Positions 14,607 to 15,477 of a stretch of DNA of 15,477 nucleotides are shown here, piece after piece. Under the pieces are notes generated by a model. The model had not been told where the DNA came from. It saw only the letters and a list, made by a program, of their open reading frames with translations, and ran no database searches. The stretch comes from DATAYF01 sp036272735. Lineage in GTDB: Bacteria > Chloroflexota > Ktedonobacteria > Ktedonobacterales > Ktedonobacteraceae. The stretch lies in contig DATAYF010000699.1 in the NCBI GenBank assembly GCA_036272735.1, forward strand, positions 1-15,477. The letters are read 5' to 3'. Position 1 is the first letter of the stretch; each line of letters starts with the position of its first letter. Position numbers and translations under genes: made by a program.

Positions 14607-15398
14607 ATGAATTTGCAATTGAATAATAAAAGAGCCTTTATCAGCGGATCAACACAGGGTATTGGATATACTATTGCAAAGTCCTTACTCGAAGAAGGTG
14701 CGTCTGTCGTTCTCAATGGAAGAAGTCAAGACAAGCTTGATCGAGTTGTCAAGAAATTGAAGCAGAAATTCCCTGAGGCAAACATATCTGGTATTGCAGC
14801 AGATTTTAATGATTCAAAACAAATAGAGGAACTTCTTCTTAAGTTATCCGATATTGATATCTTGATTAACAATGTAGGGTTATTTGAGCTTAAGCCGTTT
14901 GAAGAAATTACGGATGATGACTGGAAAAGGTATTTTGAAGTGAACGTTATGAGCGGTGTGAAGCTTTCAAGACATATATTACCGATCATGCTCTCTAAAA
15001 AGTGGGGGAGAATCATTTTTATTAGCAGCGAATCAGGTGTGAACATACCCGAAAATATGATCCACTATGGGACGACAAAAACTGCTATGCTCTCACTGAG
15101 TAATGGGCTTGCGAAGCTCACTAAAGGCTCAGATGTTACAGTCAACACGATAGTAGGTGGCCCAACATATTCTGATAGTGTGGCTCAAACTATAGAGGAA
15201 ATAGCAAAATTACAAAACCTATCAGTAGAAGAGATGAAAAGTTCTATAATTGGCTCAAATCCAACATCGCTGTTGCAACGATTTATAGAGCCGTCGGAAA
15301 TAGCAAACTTGGCAGTCTATTTATCGAGCCCACTATCCTCTGCTACTAATGGTTCAGCCCTAAGGGCTGACGGTGGTGTCCTCACGACCATTCTATAA
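14607..15398 (+). CDS. Short-chain dehydrogenase/reductase (SDR)
   Basis: This 263-residue classical SDR is an NAD(P)-dependent oxidoreductase; its substrate cannot be told. The cofactor motif GSTQGIG is at 14-20, with NGRS at 37-40 after the second strand. The NNVG motif is at 88-91. The catalytic tetrad is Asn113, Ser141, Tyr154 and Lys158 (YGTTK). The C-terminal RFIEPSEIANLAVYLSS and ADGG are typical. The start ATG at 14607 follows AAGGAGA (14594-14600). Base use is clearly AT-rich (18 G+C of 60 at 14821-14880), unlike the housekeeping genes to the left, which suggests recent transfer. Only 30 bp separate it from the IS on its left, with no clear promoter. A second IS end begins 23 bp after its stop. 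Confidence 0.93.
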   Translation: MNLQLNNKRAFISGSTQGIGYTIAKSLLEEGASVVLNGRSQDKLDRVVKKLKQKFPEANISGIAADFNDSKQIEELLLKLSDIDILINNVGLFELKPFEEITDDDWKRYFEVNVMSGVKLSRHILPIMLSKKWGRIIFISSESGVNIPENMIHYGTTKTAMLSLSNGLAKLTKGSDVTVNTIVGGPTYSDSVAQTIEEIAKLQNLSVEEMKSSIIGSNPTSLLQRFIEPSEIANLAVYLSSPLSSATNGSALRADGGVLTTIL

Positions 15399-15421
15399 GC
15401 ATCAGCATTTAAATTTTCCAA

Positions 15422-15477
15422 GAGCTTATCCCAAAACCTCTCCGAAGCCGCTTGCAGCATAAGCGAAAATGAAGTTT
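15422..15477 (+). mobile_element. Terminal end of a second IS5-type element (continues past window)
   Basis: GAGCTTATCCCAAAAC at 15422-15437 matches the left terminal repeat of the element at 13700 at 15 of 16 positions. The bases further in differ completely, so this is a related but distinct IS rather than a second copy. The transposase lies outside the window, and the preceding bases (CAA) do not show a TNA duplication. Confidence 0.65.

Noticed and set aside
1..15477. CRISPR array, defence island or biosynthetic cluster
   Set aside because: No spaced direct repeats, Cas-like, restriction or multi-enzyme cluster genes are visible. The HEPN protein alone does not make a defence system.

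Overview
The window looks like a chromosomal segment of a mobile-element-rich bacterium, most likely a Chloroflexota member of the Ktedonobacteria. That placement is inference, and no 16S or other decisive marker is present. It rests on the style of the C-terminal TPR protein, the pairing of a two-zinc-ribbon protein with bS21, a pyruvate phosphate dikinase, a solitary HEPN protein, and several recombinase and IS remnants next to ordinary housekeeping genes.

Left flank (1-1660). A TPR-repeat protein (minus strand, running off the left edge) and the catalytic half of a tyrosine recombinase (plus strand) are both missing their 5' parts. They meet head to head at about 829-850, which looks like a deletion or recombination scar. 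Downstream of the recombinase lie repeats resembling the anticodon arm of the neighbouring tRNA-Leu(UAA), which is encoded on the minus strand at 1577-1659. This is consistent with an old integration locus at that tRNA.

Housekeeping core (1660-12000). mnmG, a U34-modifying enzyme whose known targets include tRNA-Leu(UAA), is divergent from that tRNA. Each has a promoter with a TTGACG -35 box. A soluble two-component pair follows: an OmpR-type regulator and then a PAS histidine kinase with four cysteines in the PAS region. Convergent to these is a minus-strand pair, a SAM methyltransferase followed by endonuclease V. Divergent from that pair, a zinc-ribbon protein and ribosomal protein bS21 form a unit with a long structured leader, closed by a strong bidirectional terminator. 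On the other side of the terminator come ppdK (pyruvate phosphate dikinase) and, upstream of it in the same direction, a small HEPN-domain protein.

Accessory right flank (12074-15477). A large serine recombinase is ruined by an internal deletion with a frameshift plus two more frameshifts. An apparently intact IS5-family element (IS427-like, 877 bp, TAA target duplication) sits just upstream of its start. Next comes a clearly AT-richer short-chain dehydrogenase, and then the terminal repeat of a second, related IS that runs off the right edge. The dehydrogenase is therefore bracketed by IS ends and looks horizontally acquired.

I found no convincing wholly new system. The observations most worth checking are the anticodon-arm repeats beside the recombinase remnant, the IS-bracketed dehydrogenase, the tetracysteine PAS kinase, the lone HEPN protein, and the structured leader of the zinc-ribbon/bS21 unit.
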